Assembly (NCBI GenBank): GCA_947631255.1
Contig: CANRKT010000001.1
Span: forward strand, 124,001 to 188,000
Reading direction: 5' to 3'
Length of the DNA stretch: 64,000 nucleotides
Origin: an uncultured Enterobacteriaceae bacterium
GTDB lineage: Bacteria; Pseudomonadota; Gammaproteobacteria; Enterobacterales; Enterobacteriaceae
Made by a program: the position numbers and the translations under genes
Notes under the pieces: model-generated
The model's database searches: none
Told to the model about the DNA's origin: nothing
Seen by the model: only the letters and a program-made list of their open reading frames with translations
Shown here: positions 16,703-26,407 of the stretch, piece by piece
How positions within the stretch are numbered: the first letter of the stretch is position 1
Layout of the letters: every line of letters starts with the position of its first letter

Positions 16703-18949
16703 ATGCTGACTCGTCTACGAGAAATTGTCGAAAAAGTTGCCAGTGCACCGCGGCTTAATGAGGCGTTGGACATTCTGGTGTCTGAAATCTGCGAAGCAAT
16801 GAATACCGAAGTGTGTTCCGTTTACTTAGCCGATAACGACAGACACTGTTTTTACCTGATGGCCACACGTGGTTTAAAAAAACCACGTGGCCGTTCGGTG
16901 ACGCTGGCATTCGATGAAGGTATTGTTGGTCTGGTTGGGCATCTTGCTGAGCCTATCAACTTGGCTGATGCTCAAAAGCACCCTAGTTTTAAATATATTC
17001 CTGCCGTCAAAGAAGAACATTTTCGCGCTTTTCTTGGGGTTCCGGTTATCCAGCGGCGACAGCTGCTGGGTGTCCTGGTGGTACAGCAACGTGAACTACG
17101 CCAGTACGATGAAAGCGAAGAGTCATTTCTGGTCACGCTTGCCACCCAGCTCGCCGCCATTTTATCTCAGTCGCAGCTGACCGCGCTCTTCAGACAGTAT
17201 CGGCACACACGTATTCGTGCGTTACCTGCCTCGCCGGGTGTGGCTATTGCTGAAGGCTGGGTCGACGCCACGCTGCCACTCATGGAGCAGGTATCCGAAG
17301 CTTCAACGCTGGATATTGTTTCTGAGCGTGAGCGTCTGATGACGGCATTAGAAGAGTCGTCGACTGAATTCCGACGTTACAGTAAGCGTTTCTTAGCCGG
17401 GGCACAGAAAGAAACGGCTGCTATCTTTGACTTATATTCTCACTTACTCAGTGATCCCCGGCTACGGCGAGAACTGTTTGCAGAAGTTGATAACGGTTCT
17501 GTTGCTGAATGGGCCGTGAAAAAGGTCATTGAAAAGTTTGCTGCGCAGTTTGCCAGTCTGACAGACAGTTACTTAAAAGAACGTTCTGGTGATTTAAGAA
17601 CCCTGGGCCAACGCGTCCTGTTTCATCTCGATGATAGTATTCAAAGCCCCAACACTTGGCCTGAACGCTTTATTCTGGTGGCTGATGAACTCTCACCAGC
17701 GACCCTGGCTGAACTACCGCAAAATCGCCTTGCCGGAATAGTGGTGCGCGATGGCGCGGTGAATTCCCATGCTGCAATTATGGTGCGGGCACTCGGTATT
17801 CCTACCGTAACGGGGGTGGACGTTCAGCCTTCGTTCTTACATCATCGTATGCTGATTGTTGATGGTTATCGCGGTGAGTTGCTGGTTGAACCAGAACGAG
17901 TACTGCTAAAAGAGTACCAGCGTCTGGTGAGTGAGGAAAATGAACTCAGTCGCCGGGTTGAGGATAAAGCCGATGAACCAGGACTGCTGAAAAGCGGTGA
18001 ACGGGTTCAGGTGATGCTCAATGCCGGGTTAAGTCCTGAGCATGAAGGCAAGCTAGGCCGGCGTATTGATGGTATTGGGCTATACCGTACTGAAATTCCC
18101 TTTATGTTGCAGAGTGGTTTTCCTTCCGAAGAAGAGCAGATTGCCCAGTATCAGGGCATGTTACAGCTGTTTAATGATAAACCAGTGACTTTACGTACTC
18201 TTGATGTCGGGGCCGACAAACCGCTTCCCTACATGCCAATCAGCGAAGAGAATCCTTCTCTTGGCTGGCGTGGAATACGTATCACGCTTGATCAGCCTGA
18301 GATCTTTTTAATTCAGGTGAGGGCTATGCTGCGTGCTAACGCGGCGACCGGTAACCTCAGTATCCTACTGCCGATGATAACCAGCATCGAAGAGTTAGAC
18401 GAAGCGCGTAAGCTTATTCAGCGGGCAGAGCATGAAGTCGAAGCCTCGCTGGGTTATGAGCTGCCAGAGCTGCGTTTAGGGGTGATGGTTGAAGTTCCTT
18501 CCATGCTGTTTATGTTTAAGCATCTGGCTAGCCGGGTTGATTTTATCTCGGTTGGAACCAATGATTTGACTCAATATTTATTGGCGGTGGATAGAAATAA
18601 CACGCGCGTAGCAAGTCTCTACGATAGTCTGCATCCTGCAGTGTTACAGGCATTAGATAGGATTGCGAAGGAAACCAGGCAATACGGTATCGATCTCGCG
18701 TTATGTGGTGAAATGGCAGGAGATCCGCACTGTGTTGCCCTGTTAGTGGGCTTGGGATACCGGCATCTATCGATGAATGGTCGTTCAGTGGCACGGATTA
18801 AATATTTACTGCGTCATCTTGATAAAGAGGACGTGGAGGCGTTAGCCCGCAGCTGTATCGAAGCCCAAACCGCCACTGAAGTTCGTCAGCAGGTAACTGA
18901 ATTTATGGAAGAAAGAGGGATGGGTGGTCTGATCCGTGGTGGTTGTTAA
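16703..18949 (+). CDS. ptsP: PEP-protein phosphotransferase PtsP (enzyme I-Ntr)
   Basis: First enzyme of the nitrogen-related phosphotransferase system, transferring phosphate from PEP to NPr. It has 748 residues, the same as E. coli. An N-terminal GAF domain covers about residues 1-155, followed by an enzyme I-type domain with the phosphorylated His356 in GAVNSHAAIMVRALG, and a C-terminal PEP-binding TIM barrel containing GLYRTEIPFM, DVGADKPLPY and SVGTNDLTQYLLAVDR. It is transcribed with rppH. In E. coli lgt and thyA follow; here a palindromic repeat lies in between. Confidence 0.97.
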   Translation: MLTRLREIVEKVASAPRLNEALDILVSEICEAMNTEVCSVYLADNDRHCFYLMATRGLKKPRGRSVTLAFDEGIVGLVGHLAEPINLADAQKHPSFKYIPAVKEEHFRAFLGVPVIQRRQLLGVLVVQQRELRQYDESEESFLVTLATQLAAILSQSQLTALFRQYRHTRIRALPASPGVAIAEGWVDATLPLMEQVSEASTLDIVSERERLMTALEESSTEFRRYSKRFLAGAQKETAAIFDLYSHLLSDPRLRRELFAEVDNGSVAEWAVKKVIEKFAAQFASLTDSYLKERSGDLRTLGQRVLFHLDDSIQSPNTWPERFILVADELSPATLAELPQNRLAGIVVRDGAVNSHAAIMVRALGIPTVTGVDVQPSFLHHRMLIVDGYRGELLVEPERVLLKEYQRLVSEENELSRRVEDKADEPGLLKSGERVQVMLNAGLSPEHEGKLGRRIDGIGLYRTEIPFMLQSGFPSEEEQIAQYQGMLQLFNDKPVTLRTLDVGADKPLPYMPISEENPSLGWRGIRITLDQPEIFLIQVRAMLRANAATGNLSILLPMITSIEELDEARKLIQRAEHEVEASLGYELPELRLGVMVEVPSMLFMFKHLASRVDFISVGTNDLTQYLLAVDRNNTRVASLYDSLHPAVLQALDRIAKETRQYGIDLALCGEMAGDPHCVALLVGLGYRHLSMNGRSVARIKYLLRHLDKEDVEALARSCIEAQTATEVRQQVTEFMEERGMGGLIRGGC

Positions 18950-19060
18950 CGGCTGTCATCTGGCCAGGATAAAAAATAGCATTACATATCTTTTACAACT
19001 TTGTTAATCAATCACTTCCTGCCTTTATGCTATGATGCGTTGCTTTCGGAGCGCATTCTT

Positions 19061-19188
19061 TATACCCGCCATACTTCAAGCTGCCTGGGTGCTGTCGGAG
19101 CTCCGCGTGCCGAATCACATAGTTTGTCTATGCTCATCGTTACGCTTCGCTCTGTGCCGACAAGCCACTCGAATTATTTGGGGTATAT
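19061..19188. repeat. Dispersed palindromic repeat (copy between ptsP and lgt)
   Basis: About 128 bp with inverted terminal arms. The left arm begins TATACCCGCCATACTTCAAG and the right arm ends CTCGAATTATTTGGGGTATA. A central block, GAATCACATAGTTTGTCTAT followed by GCTCATCG, is shared with the copy after relA (62617-62735). It has no coding capacity. Such intergenic palindromic elements are common in several enterobacterial genera and behave like non-autonomous mobile elements or folded RNA elements. Confidence 0.8.
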
Positions 19189-19205
19189 AATGCGTACTTG
19201 TAATT

Positions 19206-19225
19206 CCACCATCCACTTATGGTGG
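19206..19225 (+). promoter_or_regulatory. Stem-loop in the lgt leader
   Basis: CCACCAT-N6-ATGGTGG forms a 7-bp perfect stem 24 bp before the lgt start. It could influence lgt translation or mark the end of transcription from ptsP. There is no U-tract. The lgt ribosome binding site (GGTGA) lies just downstream. Confidence 0.35.
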
Positions 19226-19249
19226 TGTAACCATGGCTTGTGGTGACAG

Positions 19250-20125
19250 ATGAACAGTGGCTATCTGCGTTTCCCTGAATTTGATCCGGTACTTTTTTCC
19301 ATCGGGCCTATTTCCCTGCACTGGTACGGCATGATGTATCTTGTCGGCTTCATATTTGCGATGTGGCTTGCTGGCCGCCGTGCTAGCCGCCCGGGTAGCG
19401 GATGGACAAAAAATGAAGTCGAAAACTTACTCTATGCTGGTTTTGTCGGTGTATTTGTTGGCGGACGACTGGGGTATGTATTTTTCTACAATATGCCTGT
19501 TTTTCTTGCCGACCCGCTCTATCTGTTCAAAGTGTGGGATGGCGGAATGTCCTTCCATGGTGGGCTTATCGGTGTTATCTGCGTCTTGATTATCTACGCG
19601 CGCCGAACCAAACGCTCCTTTTTCCAAGTGTCTGACTTTATTGCTCCACTGATCCCTTTTGGACTGGGTGCCGGGCGTCTGGGAAATTTTATCAATGGCG
19701 AACTCTGGGGCCGTGTTGACCCTAGTTTTAAATGGGCCATGTTGTTCCCGGAATCACGCAGAGAAGATATCGGACTGCTAGCCAGCCATCCTGAATGGCA
19801 GTCCTTGTTTAATCAATATGGTAGCCTGCCACGTCATCCTTCACAGCTGTATCAGTTATTACTGGAAGGTGTCGTTCTCTTTATCATTCTGAATGTCTTT
19901 GTGCGTAAGTCTCGTCCAGTGGGGGCAGTATCCGGGTTGTTCTTAATTGGTTACGGAGTCTTCCGTATTATTTCTGAATTCTTCCGTCAGCCTGATGCTC
20001 AGTTTACCGGTGAGTGGGTACAATATATCAGCATGGGGCAAATCCTCTCGATTCCAATGGTTATCGCGGGAATTATCATGATGGTTTGGGCCTATCGTCG
20101 TCGCCCACAACCGCAATTATCCTGA
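19250..20125 (+). CDS. lgt: Prolipoprotein diacylglyceryl transferase
   Basis: Inner-membrane enzyme of 291 residues that transfers diacylglycerol from phosphatidylglycerol to the lipobox cysteine of prolipoproteins, the first step of lipoprotein maturation. Seven transmembrane segments are apparent. The Lgt signature [18 protein letters not shown] is near residues 137-154, and [12 protein letters not shown] near residues 98-109 holds the essential His. The sequence is near-identical to E. coli Lgt except at the termini. It ends six bases before thyA, an operon arrangement conserved with E. coli. Confidence 0.97.
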   Translation: MNSGYLRFPEFDPVLFSIGPISLHWYGMMYLVGFIFAMWLAGRRASRPGSGWTKNEVENLLYAGFVGVFVGGRLGYVFFYNMPVFLADPLYLFKVWDGGMSFHGGLIGVICVLIIYARRTKRSFFQVSDFIAPLIPFGLGAGRLGNFINGELWGRVDPSFKWAMLFPESRREDIGLLASHPEWQSLFNQYGSLPRHPSQLYQLLLEGVVLFIILNVFVRKSRPVGAVSGLFLIGYGVFRIISEFFRQPDAQFTGEWVQYISMGQILSIPMVIAGIIMMVWAYRRRPQPQLS

Positions 20126-20131
20126 GGTGAT

Positions 20132-20926
20132 ATGAAACAGTATCTTGATTTGATGAAGAAAGTGCTTGAAGAAGGCACTCCGAAAGATGACCGTACCGGC
20201 ACTGGGACCTTGTCTATTTTTGGTCATCAGATGCGCTTTAATCTGCAAGAAGGTTTTCCTTTAGTCACCACTAAAAAATGCCATTTGCGCTCGATTATTC
20301 ATGAGCTACTGTGGTTTTTAAAAGGGGAAACCAATGTCGCTTATCTGCATGAAAATAATGTGACGATTTGGGACGAATGGGCGGATGAAAACGGCGATTT
20401 AGGCCCGGTATACGGTAAGCAATGGCGTTCATGGACGGCACCAGATGGTCGCCATATTGACCAGCTTACGACAGTACTGCAGCAGCTAAAGAATGATCCT
20501 GACTCCAGGCGTATTATTGTTTCCGCCTGGAATGTCGGTGAACTGGATCAGATGGCGCTGGCACCTTGCCATGCCTTTTTTCAGTTCTATGTCGCTGATG
20601 GCAAGCTGTCTTGTCAGCTTTATCAGCGTTCGTGCGATATCTTCCTCGGCCTGCCATTTAATATCGCCAGCTATGCGCTACTGGTACATATGATGGCGCA
20701 GCAGTGCGGTCTGGAAGTGGGGGATTTTGTCTGGACTGGAGGAGACACGCATCTCTATCTCAACCATCTTGAACAGACGCGTCTGCAACTGACCCGTGAG
20801 TCACGTCCTCTGCCACAACTGGTTATAAAACGTAAACCAGAATCGTTATTTGATTATCGTTTTGAGGACTTTGAAATTACCGGTTATGACCCGCACCCTG
20901 CGATTAAAGCTCCGGTGGCGATTTAA
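20132..20926 (+). CDS. thyA: Thymidylate synthase
   Basis: Converts dUMP to dTMP using methylenetetrahydrofolate. It has 264 residues, the E. coli length. The catalytic cysteine is Cys146 in [12 protein letters not shown]. The nucleotide-binding arginines are in [17 protein letters not shown], and [12 protein letters not shown] is also present. It is co-transcribed with lgt, six bases upstream, and is followed by a strong terminator. Confidence 0.98.
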   Translation: MKQYLDLMKKVLEEGTPKDDRTGTGTLSIFGHQMRFNLQEGFPLVTTKKCHLRSIIHELLWFLKGETNVAYLHENNVTIWDEWADENGDLGPVYGKQWRSWTAPDGRHIDQLTTVLQQLKNDPDSRRIIVSAWNVGELDQMALAPCHAFFQFYVADGKLSCQLYQRSCDIFLGLPFNIASYALLVHMMAQQCGLEVGDFVWTGGDTHLYLNHLEQTRLQLTRESRPLPQLVIKRKPESLFDYRFEDFEITGYDPHPAIKAPVAI

Positions 20927-20962
20927 TCTGTTGTTGTTCTGAAAACAAATACCTGTCTCTAA

Positions 20963-21000
20963 AACCCCATACGCAGATAGCTGCTTATGGGGTTTTTTTT
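20963..21000 (+). terminator. Intrinsic terminator of lgt-thyA
   Basis: AACCCCAT...ATGGGGTT forms the base of a GC-rich hairpin extended by CGCAG/CTGC, and is followed by eight T residues ending at 21000. It is located 37 bp after the thyA stop. Confidence 0.88.
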
Positions 21001-21117
21001 CGAAAACCCTTACAAAGGCTGTGAAATTATCTGCAACGATATCGAGTGATTTCGAGGATGCTCGGTCTCTGTTGTTTAGCTGCTGGTTAGCGGGCAGATA
21101 GCGGGCATACTGAGGCG

Positions 21118-21576
21118 ATGAACAAGACAATACAGGGTTTCAGCCTGATAGAAATGATGGTTGTCATGATGATAATTTCCATTCTGAGCTCCGGTGTTAT
21201 TTATGGTTTTCAGCAATGGGGGCACCATCAGCGGCTCTGGCAAACCACACATCAGCTTAGTCAGTTTCTGCATCATTTGCGCAGCGATGCTAACGAATTT
21301 AATCGTGACCATATCCTGACACTCTGGCAATTGCATGACCGATGGTGTCTCACTACACAGCAGCACACCGGCAAGCCTTGTATGGAGACGAGTCAGTGGC
21401 AGTTTATTCCGCGGTTTCAGGATGTGTCGATAAGTGAAATGACCGCCGAACTCGGCTTTTATGGCGTGATGAACACCGCTAAGCCCGGGCATATTATTTT
21501 AAATAATGCGGCAGGACAGCGGAAAATCATACTGTCGGTTTGGGGACGCATCCGTACCCTGTCGGAGAAGAAATGA
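21118..21576 (+). CDS. ppdA: Prepilin-type protein PpdA
   Basis: Minor pseudopilin of 152 residues. It has a short basic leader and the prepilin peptidase site at the G-F junction in QGFSLIEMMVV, with Glu at +5, followed by a hydrophobic helix (residues 10-30) and a globular C-terminal domain. Motifs such as RLWQT, NRDH and FYGVMNTAKPGHI match E. coli PpdA. First gene of the ppdA-ppdB-ygdB-ppdC cluster, whose starts overlap the preceding stops. In enterobacteria these minor pilins are thought to prime assembly of type IV pilus or type II secretion pseudopili; no assembly machinery is in the window. Confidence 0.88.
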   Translation: MNKTIQGFSLIEMMVVMMIISILSSGVIYGFQQWGHHQRLWQTTHQLSQFLHHLRSDANEFNRDHILTLWQLHDRWCLTTQQHTGKPCMETSQWQFIPRFQDVSISEMTAELGFYGVMNTAKPGHIILNNAAGQRKIILSVWGRIRTLSEKK

Positions 21577-22127
21577 TACAACTCAGGCAACAGGGCTTTA
21601 CGCTAATAGAAGTCCTGGTGGCATTAGCACTCAGCAGTGTGCTGTTACTGGGGACAATGCGTCTTTTCCCCGTACTGCAACGGAATATTCTTCATGAATA
21701 TCAGTCTGCCTGTGTGCGTGAATCGGTGTGGCAGCTGGCACATCGTATAGGTAAGCATCTTCAGCGCGCAGGATACTGTCGCGGAGTTTGTGCGGCCCCG
21801 GCTCTGCAAATTGAGCAAGGTGGGAGCCGGGTGCTGATTCAGTGGCAGGCACCTGAATCGCGGAGTTTGGCGAGTGGAGAGTACGAACAAACAGGCTATC
21901 GTTTACATCAGGGCTCGCTGCAAATTCTTAAAGGAAGGAAAGAATTCACGGGTGAGTTATGGGAAAAAATTTCTGATCCTGAATTGATGACACTGACGCA
22001 TTTTTCAGTTACCCCCTTACTACGCAAAGTTGGCCCACCGTTGCTGGTTATCAGTCTGACTGCCAGGCAAAAACAGACCTCGTTGCTAATCAGAGTGCGG
22101 CATATCGTCAGAGGTGAAAATCTATGA
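21573..22127 (+). CDS. ppdB: Prepilin-type protein PpdB
   Basis: Minor pseudopilin (PilW/GspJ-like) of 184 residues. The ATG at 21573 overlaps the ppdA stop in ATGA and places the cleavage motif QGFTLIEVLVALALSS close to the N-terminus; an earlier start at 21540 would put 11 extra residues before the leader and is unlikely. The conserved block HLQRAGYCRGVC matches E. coli PpdB and probably forms a disulfide. It overlaps ygdB by ATGA. Confidence 0.86.
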   Translation: MIQLRQQGFTLIEVLVALALSSVLLLGTMRLFPVLQRNILHEYQSACVRESVWQLAHRIGKHLQRAGYCRGVCAAPALQIEQGGSRVLIQWQAPESRSLASGEYEQTGYRLHQGSLQILKGRKEFTGELWEKISDPELMTLTHFSVTPLLRKVGPPLLVISLTARQKQTSLLIRVRHIVRGENL

Positions 22128-22564
22128 ATTTATCCCGCGAAGCCGGGCAGAGCACCATATTGATGGTATTGATGCTGCTATTATTGGGATTAATGATGCT
22201 GGCTGGGCTGTCATCTTATCTTGCCACTCAGCGGCAATGGGGAATGAAGGAAGTGAGATCGATAGTTCGTTATGCTGGCGCGCAATCCGCGCTGGCATGG
22301 GGGACTGGGCTGCAGTGGTCACCGCAACAGCACTGGCAATGCCAGACTGAGGCATTTTCCGGACTGCATGCTTGTTTGTACCAGACAAAGGGTAATGAAG
22401 TGTTACTGGCAGGAACCTTAGTGGGTGGCAATTTGTCTGAAAGTTTGGTTCTCTGGCGCTGGGGACGGCTGAAAAACGGGAAATTTATTGCCAGTGCCCA
22501 TGGATGGCTGGATTATTGCCCTTTAAGCGATAAAACACGCTGTAATCTGGCTCTACAATCGTGA
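22124..22564 (+). CDS. ygdB: YgdB, PilX/GspK-like minor pilin component
   Basis: A protein of 146 residues with an N-terminal hydrophobic segment (residues 10-32) lacking the usual glutamate at +5, as in E. coli YgdB. The motif GAQSALAWG and the ending GWLDYCPLSDKTRC match YgdB and provide paired cysteines. It sits between ppdB and ppdC with ATGA and GTGA overlaps, so all four proteins are probably made in fixed ratio. The role is inferred from the cluster. Confidence 0.82.
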   Translation: MNLSREAGQSTILMVLMLLLLGLMMLAGLSSYLATQRQWGMKEVRSIVRYAGAQSALAWGTGLQWSPQQHWQCQTEAFSGLHACLYQTKGNEVLLAGTLVGGNLSESLVLWRWGRLKNGKFIASAHGWLDYCPLSDKTRCNLALQS

Positions 22565-22881
22565 GGCAACGCGGTTTTAGCTTACCCGAAATCCTGTGCG
22601 CACTGGCGTTATTTGCTGTGGTGATCCTTCTGCTTTTGAATTATCACGGTGTGCTACAGCAAGGGGCTGAGGCACAATGGCAAACCCGGCAGCTTTGGCG
22701 CTATGCACTTGAGCAAACGGAACCCGAATCTCCCTCATTGCCGGACGGGTGGTTAATACAAAAACAGCAGATACCCTGTGGGGATTGTCTTTGTGTCAGT
22801 GTCACGATAACCAGCCCACAAGGACGTTCCGGGCAGTTATCAAAACGGATTTGTCCGTTCTCTAATTTTAATCAGGAGTAG
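22561..22881 (+). CDS. ppdC: Prepilin-type protein PpdC
   Basis: Minor pseudopilin of 106 residues. The start codon GTG at 22561 overlaps the ygdB stop. The prepilin site is in RQRGFSLPEILCALALF, with Glu at +5 after the cleaved glycine, followed by a hydrophobic helix and a small cysteine-containing domain (PCGDCLCVSV). The leader RQRGFSLPE is the same as in E. coli PpdC. recC begins seven bases after its stop, so the pilin cluster and recC may share transcription. Confidence 0.86.
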   Translation: MRQRGFSLPEILCALALFAVVILLLLNYHGVLQQGAEAQWQTRQLWRYALEQTEPESPSLPDGWLIQKQQIPCGDCLCVSVTITSPQGRSGQLSKRICPFSNFNQE

Positions 22882-22888
22882 CGATTTC

Positions 22889-25800
22889 ATGTTGCGTGTC
22901 TACCATTCCAACCGCCTTGATGTTCTTGAAGAAATTATGGAGTTTATTGTTGAACGCCAGCCACTGACAGATGTTCTGGAACCAGAGATCGTACTGGTGC
23001 AGAGCACAGGGATGGCACAATGGTTACAAATGACGCTGGCACAGAAATTTGGTATCGCTGCTAATATCCATTTTCCATTACCGGCGAGCTTTATCTGGCA
23101 GATGTTTAGCTGCGTCTTACCGGGGATCCCTGAACAAAGCGCTTTCAACAAACAGAGTATGAGCTGGAAATTGATGGCAATTATCCCGACTATGCTTGAT
23201 GAAGCCCCCTTTGCCCAATTGAAACATTATCTCCAGGAAGATGATAATAATCGTAAGCTTTTTCAGCTAGCGTCACGTATTGCGGATCTCTACGATCAGT
23301 ATTTGGTTTATCGCCCCGGTTGGTTAAGTCGCTGGGAAAAGGGAGAATGGATAGACAATGTAGGGGAAGCACAGCAGTGGCAAGCGCCGCTGTGGGTAGC
23401 TTTAGTCAGATATACGGCCGATTTAGGTCACCCGCAATGGCATCGTGCGAATCTGTATCAGCGCTTTATCAGAACGCTTGAAGAGAGTGATACCTGCCCA
23501 CCAGGACTCCCTTCACGTATTTTCCTTTGTGGGATCTCGGCGCTCCCTCCCGTTTACCTTCAGGCTTTACAGGCATTAGGTAAACACATTGATATTCATG
23601 TCTTATTTACTAATCCCTGTCGTTACTACTGGGGAGATATTAAAGACCCGGCATTTCTGGCTCGTCTGACTCAGCGCCGCCGCCGTCGGCACTTGGCTGA
23701 CAATGAGCATACGTTATTTAAAAATAATGACAGCGCGGCAGCACTCTTTAACGCTATGGGTGAACAGGATACGGCTAATCCACTGCTGGCCTCCTGGGGC
23801 AAGCTGGGGCGGGATTATGTTTATCTGTTATCGGAACTGGAACAGTTTGAAGAAATTGATGTTTTTGTCGATATTAATCCCGACAATTTACTGCATAGAT
23901 TGCAATACGATCTGCTGGAGTTAAAAAATAGTGCCGTGCTGGGGCTGAATGAAAAGGAGTTCAGTCGCAGTGATAACAAGCAGCAACTGAACCCGCAGGA
24001 TAGCTCTGTTACCTTCCATGAGTGCCATAGCCCGCAGCGTGAAGTCGAGATTTTACACGATAAATTACTGGCGATGTTGCAGGATGACCCGGACTTAAAA
24101 CCGCGCGATATTATTGTCATGGTTGCAGATATCGACAGTTATAGTCCCTTTATTCAGGCTGTTTTTGGTAATGCTCGTGATGAACGCTGGTTACCTTTTA
24201 CCCTTTCTGATCGTCGTGCCAGCCACGCTCATCCAGCACTACAGGCCTTCATCAGTTTACTTTCGTTACCGGAAAGTCGCTTCTTAGCGGAAGATGTACT
24301 GGCGCTGCTGGAAGTTTCTGCTCTGGCCAACCGTTTCTCTATTGATGAAGAAGGTCTGCGTTATTTGCGTCAGTGGGTCAGTGAGTCTGGCATCCGCTGG
24401 GGGTTGGATGACGACAATGTACGTCAGCAAGAATTACCGGCAACAGGACAACATACCTGGCGTTTTGGTCTGACACGTATGCTGCTCGGTTATGCCATGG
24501 AAAGCGAGGCTGGAGTCTGGGACGCTGTGCTTCCTTTTGATGAGTCTAGCGGCTTAATTGCCCGCTTGGTCGGGCAACTGGCTGAGTTATTAATGCGCCT
24601 TAATCAGTGGCGACAAGTTCTGGCTGAACCAAGAGAGCTGGAAGAGTGGTTACCGTTATGCAAAGAGATGATAGCCTGCTTTTTCCAGACTGATGACGAA
24701 TCAGAAGAAGCTTTAGCTTTAATCGAATCCCAGTGGCAGGAGATGATTGAACAAGGTGTTCAGGCAGCTTATAACCAGCCTGTTTCGCTGGTTCTGCTAC
24801 GCAGTACATTATCACAACGTCTTGATCAGCAAAGAATGAGTCAACGCTTTCTGGCGGGTCAGGTTAACTTCTGTACCTTGATGCCGATGCGTGCTATTCC
24901 ATTTAAAGTGGTTTGCCTGCTGGGTATGAACGATGGCGTTTATCCTCGTACGCTGGCCCCACTGGGGTTTGACTTAATCAGCCAGAATCCGCAGCGCGGT
25001 GACAGAAGTCGGCGTGATGATGACCGTTATCTGTTTCTTGAAGCCTTAAGTTCTGCAGAACAGCGTTTATATATCAGTTATATCGGTCGTTCGATTCAGG
25101 ATAACAGCCGTCGCTATCCTTCTGTATTGGTGGAAGAGTTACTGGACTATATCGTTCATAGTCACTATTTACCCGGTGATGAACTGCAGGATATTGATGC
25201 CAGTAGTGAGCGAGTTAAACGGCATTTAATTGTGCAGCATTCCCGTACTCCCTTTGCCAGTGAAAATTACCTGCCAGAAGGTGTCGCTCAAAGCTTTGCT
25301 GAAGAGTGGTTTGCTGCGGCTAATCAGCAAGGAGAAGCGCATGCCCCCTTTATTGTTGAGCCTTTGCCTGCCATTCCATTCGATGAAATATCGCTGGAAC
25401 AATTACAGCGCTTCTGGCGCCACCCGGTACGTGCATTCTTCCAGACAAGGTTAGGCGTGAATTTCCGTCTTGATGAGACTGAATTACCTGATAGCGAGCC
25501 TTTTTCGCTTGATTCACTTGAGAGTTTCTTACTGAATCAAAAAGTTCTTAATACCTTGATAGAACAAGAAGATCCCCAGCAACTCTTCACCCGTTACAGG
25601 GCTGCTGGCGAGCTGCCCTATGGCGCTTTTGGCGAAATCATTTGGGAAAAGCAACAAGCTGAAATGCAGGCTCTGGCAGAAAAAATCATTGCTGCACGGC
25701 AGCCGACAGAAAACTGGGAAGTGGACTTATCTATTGCGGGGGTTCGTTTAACAGGCTGGCTTTCTGATGTTCAGTCTCAGGGTTTACTACGCTGGCGGCC

Positions 25801-26263
25801 ATCGATTTTAACAGTTGGTCACGGCTTACAATTATGGCTTGAGCATCTTGTCTGGTCTGCTTCCGGTGGAAGAGGCGAAAGTAACATGTACGGGCGTAAA
25901 GATTCACAGTGGCACTTTCCGCTGATGGAGCAAGAGCAGGCAAAACATTACCTGGAACAGTTAATTGAAGGTTATAAAAAAGGGATTAACCAGCCACTGC
26001 TCCTGTTGCCGCAAAGTGGTGGAGCATGGCTAAAGGCTTGTTATGACCAGCAACAAGATGCCATTCTATGGGATGATCATACTCAGCTAAAAGCCAGAGG
26101 TAAGCTGGTTTCTGCGTGGGAAGGAAATACCCTTTTTGAGGGGGAAGGTGCCGATATCTGGTTGCAACGCTTATATCGCTCATTGGATGAGAATTACTAC
26201 AAAGCGATTATCAGTGAGGCTGAAAACTATCTGTTACCCGTTTTCCGTTTCAACCAAAATTAA
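22889..26263 (+). CDS. recC: Exonuclease V subunit RecC
   Basis: The gamma subunit of RecBCD, which repairs double-strand breaks and recognises Chi. It has 1124 residues (E. coli 1122). It has a helicase-like fold without an active ATPase and a nuclease-like C-terminal domain. The N-terminus LRVYHSNRLDVLEEIMEFIVERQPL and LMPMRAIPFKVVCLLGMNDGVYPR (residues about 665-690) are strongly conserved. It is the first gene of recC-ptrA-recB-recD, in the E. coli order, with recC separated from ptrA by 144 bp. Confidence 0.97.
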   Translation: MLRVYHSNRLDVLEEIMEFIVERQPLTDVLEPEIVLVQSTGMAQWLQMTLAQKFGIAANIHFPLPASFIWQMFSCVLPGIPEQSAFNKQSMSWKLMAIIPTMLDEAPFAQLKHYLQEDDNNRKLFQLASRIADLYDQYLVYRPGWLSRWEKGEWIDNVGEAQQWQAPLWVALVRYTADLGHPQWHRANLYQRFIRTLEESDTCPPGLPSRIFLCGISALPPVYLQALQALGKHIDIHVLFTNPCRYYWGDIKDPAFLARLTQRRRRRHLADNEHTLFKNNDSAAALFNAMGEQDTANPLLASWGKLGRDYVYLLSELEQFEEIDVFVDINPDNLLHRLQYDLLELKNSAVLGLNEKEFSRSDNKQQLNPQDSSVTFHECHSPQREVEILHDKLLAMLQDDPDLKPRDIIVMVADIDSYSPFIQAVFGNARDERWLPFTLSDRRASHAHPALQAFISLLSLPESRFLAEDVLALLEVSALANRFSIDEEGLRYLRQWVSESGIRWGLDDDNVRQQELPATGQHTWRFGLTRMLLGYAMESEAGVWDAVLPFDESSGLIARLVGQLAELLMRLNQWRQVLAEPRELEEWLPLCKEMIACFFQTDDESEEALALIESQWQEMIEQGVQAAYNQPVSLVLLRSTLSQRLDQQRMSQRFLAGQVNFCTLMPMRAIPFKVVCLLGMNDGVYPRTLAPLGFDLISQNPQRGDRSRRDDDRYLFLEALSSAEQRLYISYIGRSIQDNSRRYPSVLVEELLDYIVHSHYLPGDELQDIDASSERVKRHLIVQHSRTPFASENYLPEGVAQSFAEEWFAAANQQGEAHAPFIVEPLPAIPFDEISLEQLQRFWRHPVRAFFQTRLGVNFRLDETELPDSEPFSLDSLESFLLNQKVLNTLIEQEDPQQLFTRYRAAGELPYGAFGEIIWEKQQAEMQALAEKIIAARQPTENWEVDLSIAGVRLTGWLSDVQSQGLLRWRPSILTVGHGLQLWLEHLVWSASGGRGESNMYGRKDSQWHFPLMEQEQAKHYLEQLIEGYKKGINQPLLLLPQSGGAWLKACYDQQQDAILWDDHTQLKARGKLVSAWEGNTLFEGEGADIWLQRLYRSLDENYYKAIISEAENYLLPVFRFNQN

Positions 26264-26407
26264 ACAAAAGTGAGTCATGATAATTTAGCGCTTGCAGCTT
26301 ATTTATGATGCATTTTGATACTTCGAGTCTATGTCAGGTAGTCAAAATTTCAGTCGGCTGACTCGACAAAACTTGAGAGTAATAGGTACGTAAGACGAGG
26401 TTTTTGT

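Noticed and set aside
26290-26400. Possible degenerate palindromic repeat before ptrA
   Set aside because: Short resemblance (TACTTCGAGTC and GACTCG) only; arms and core do not match the other copies well enough.
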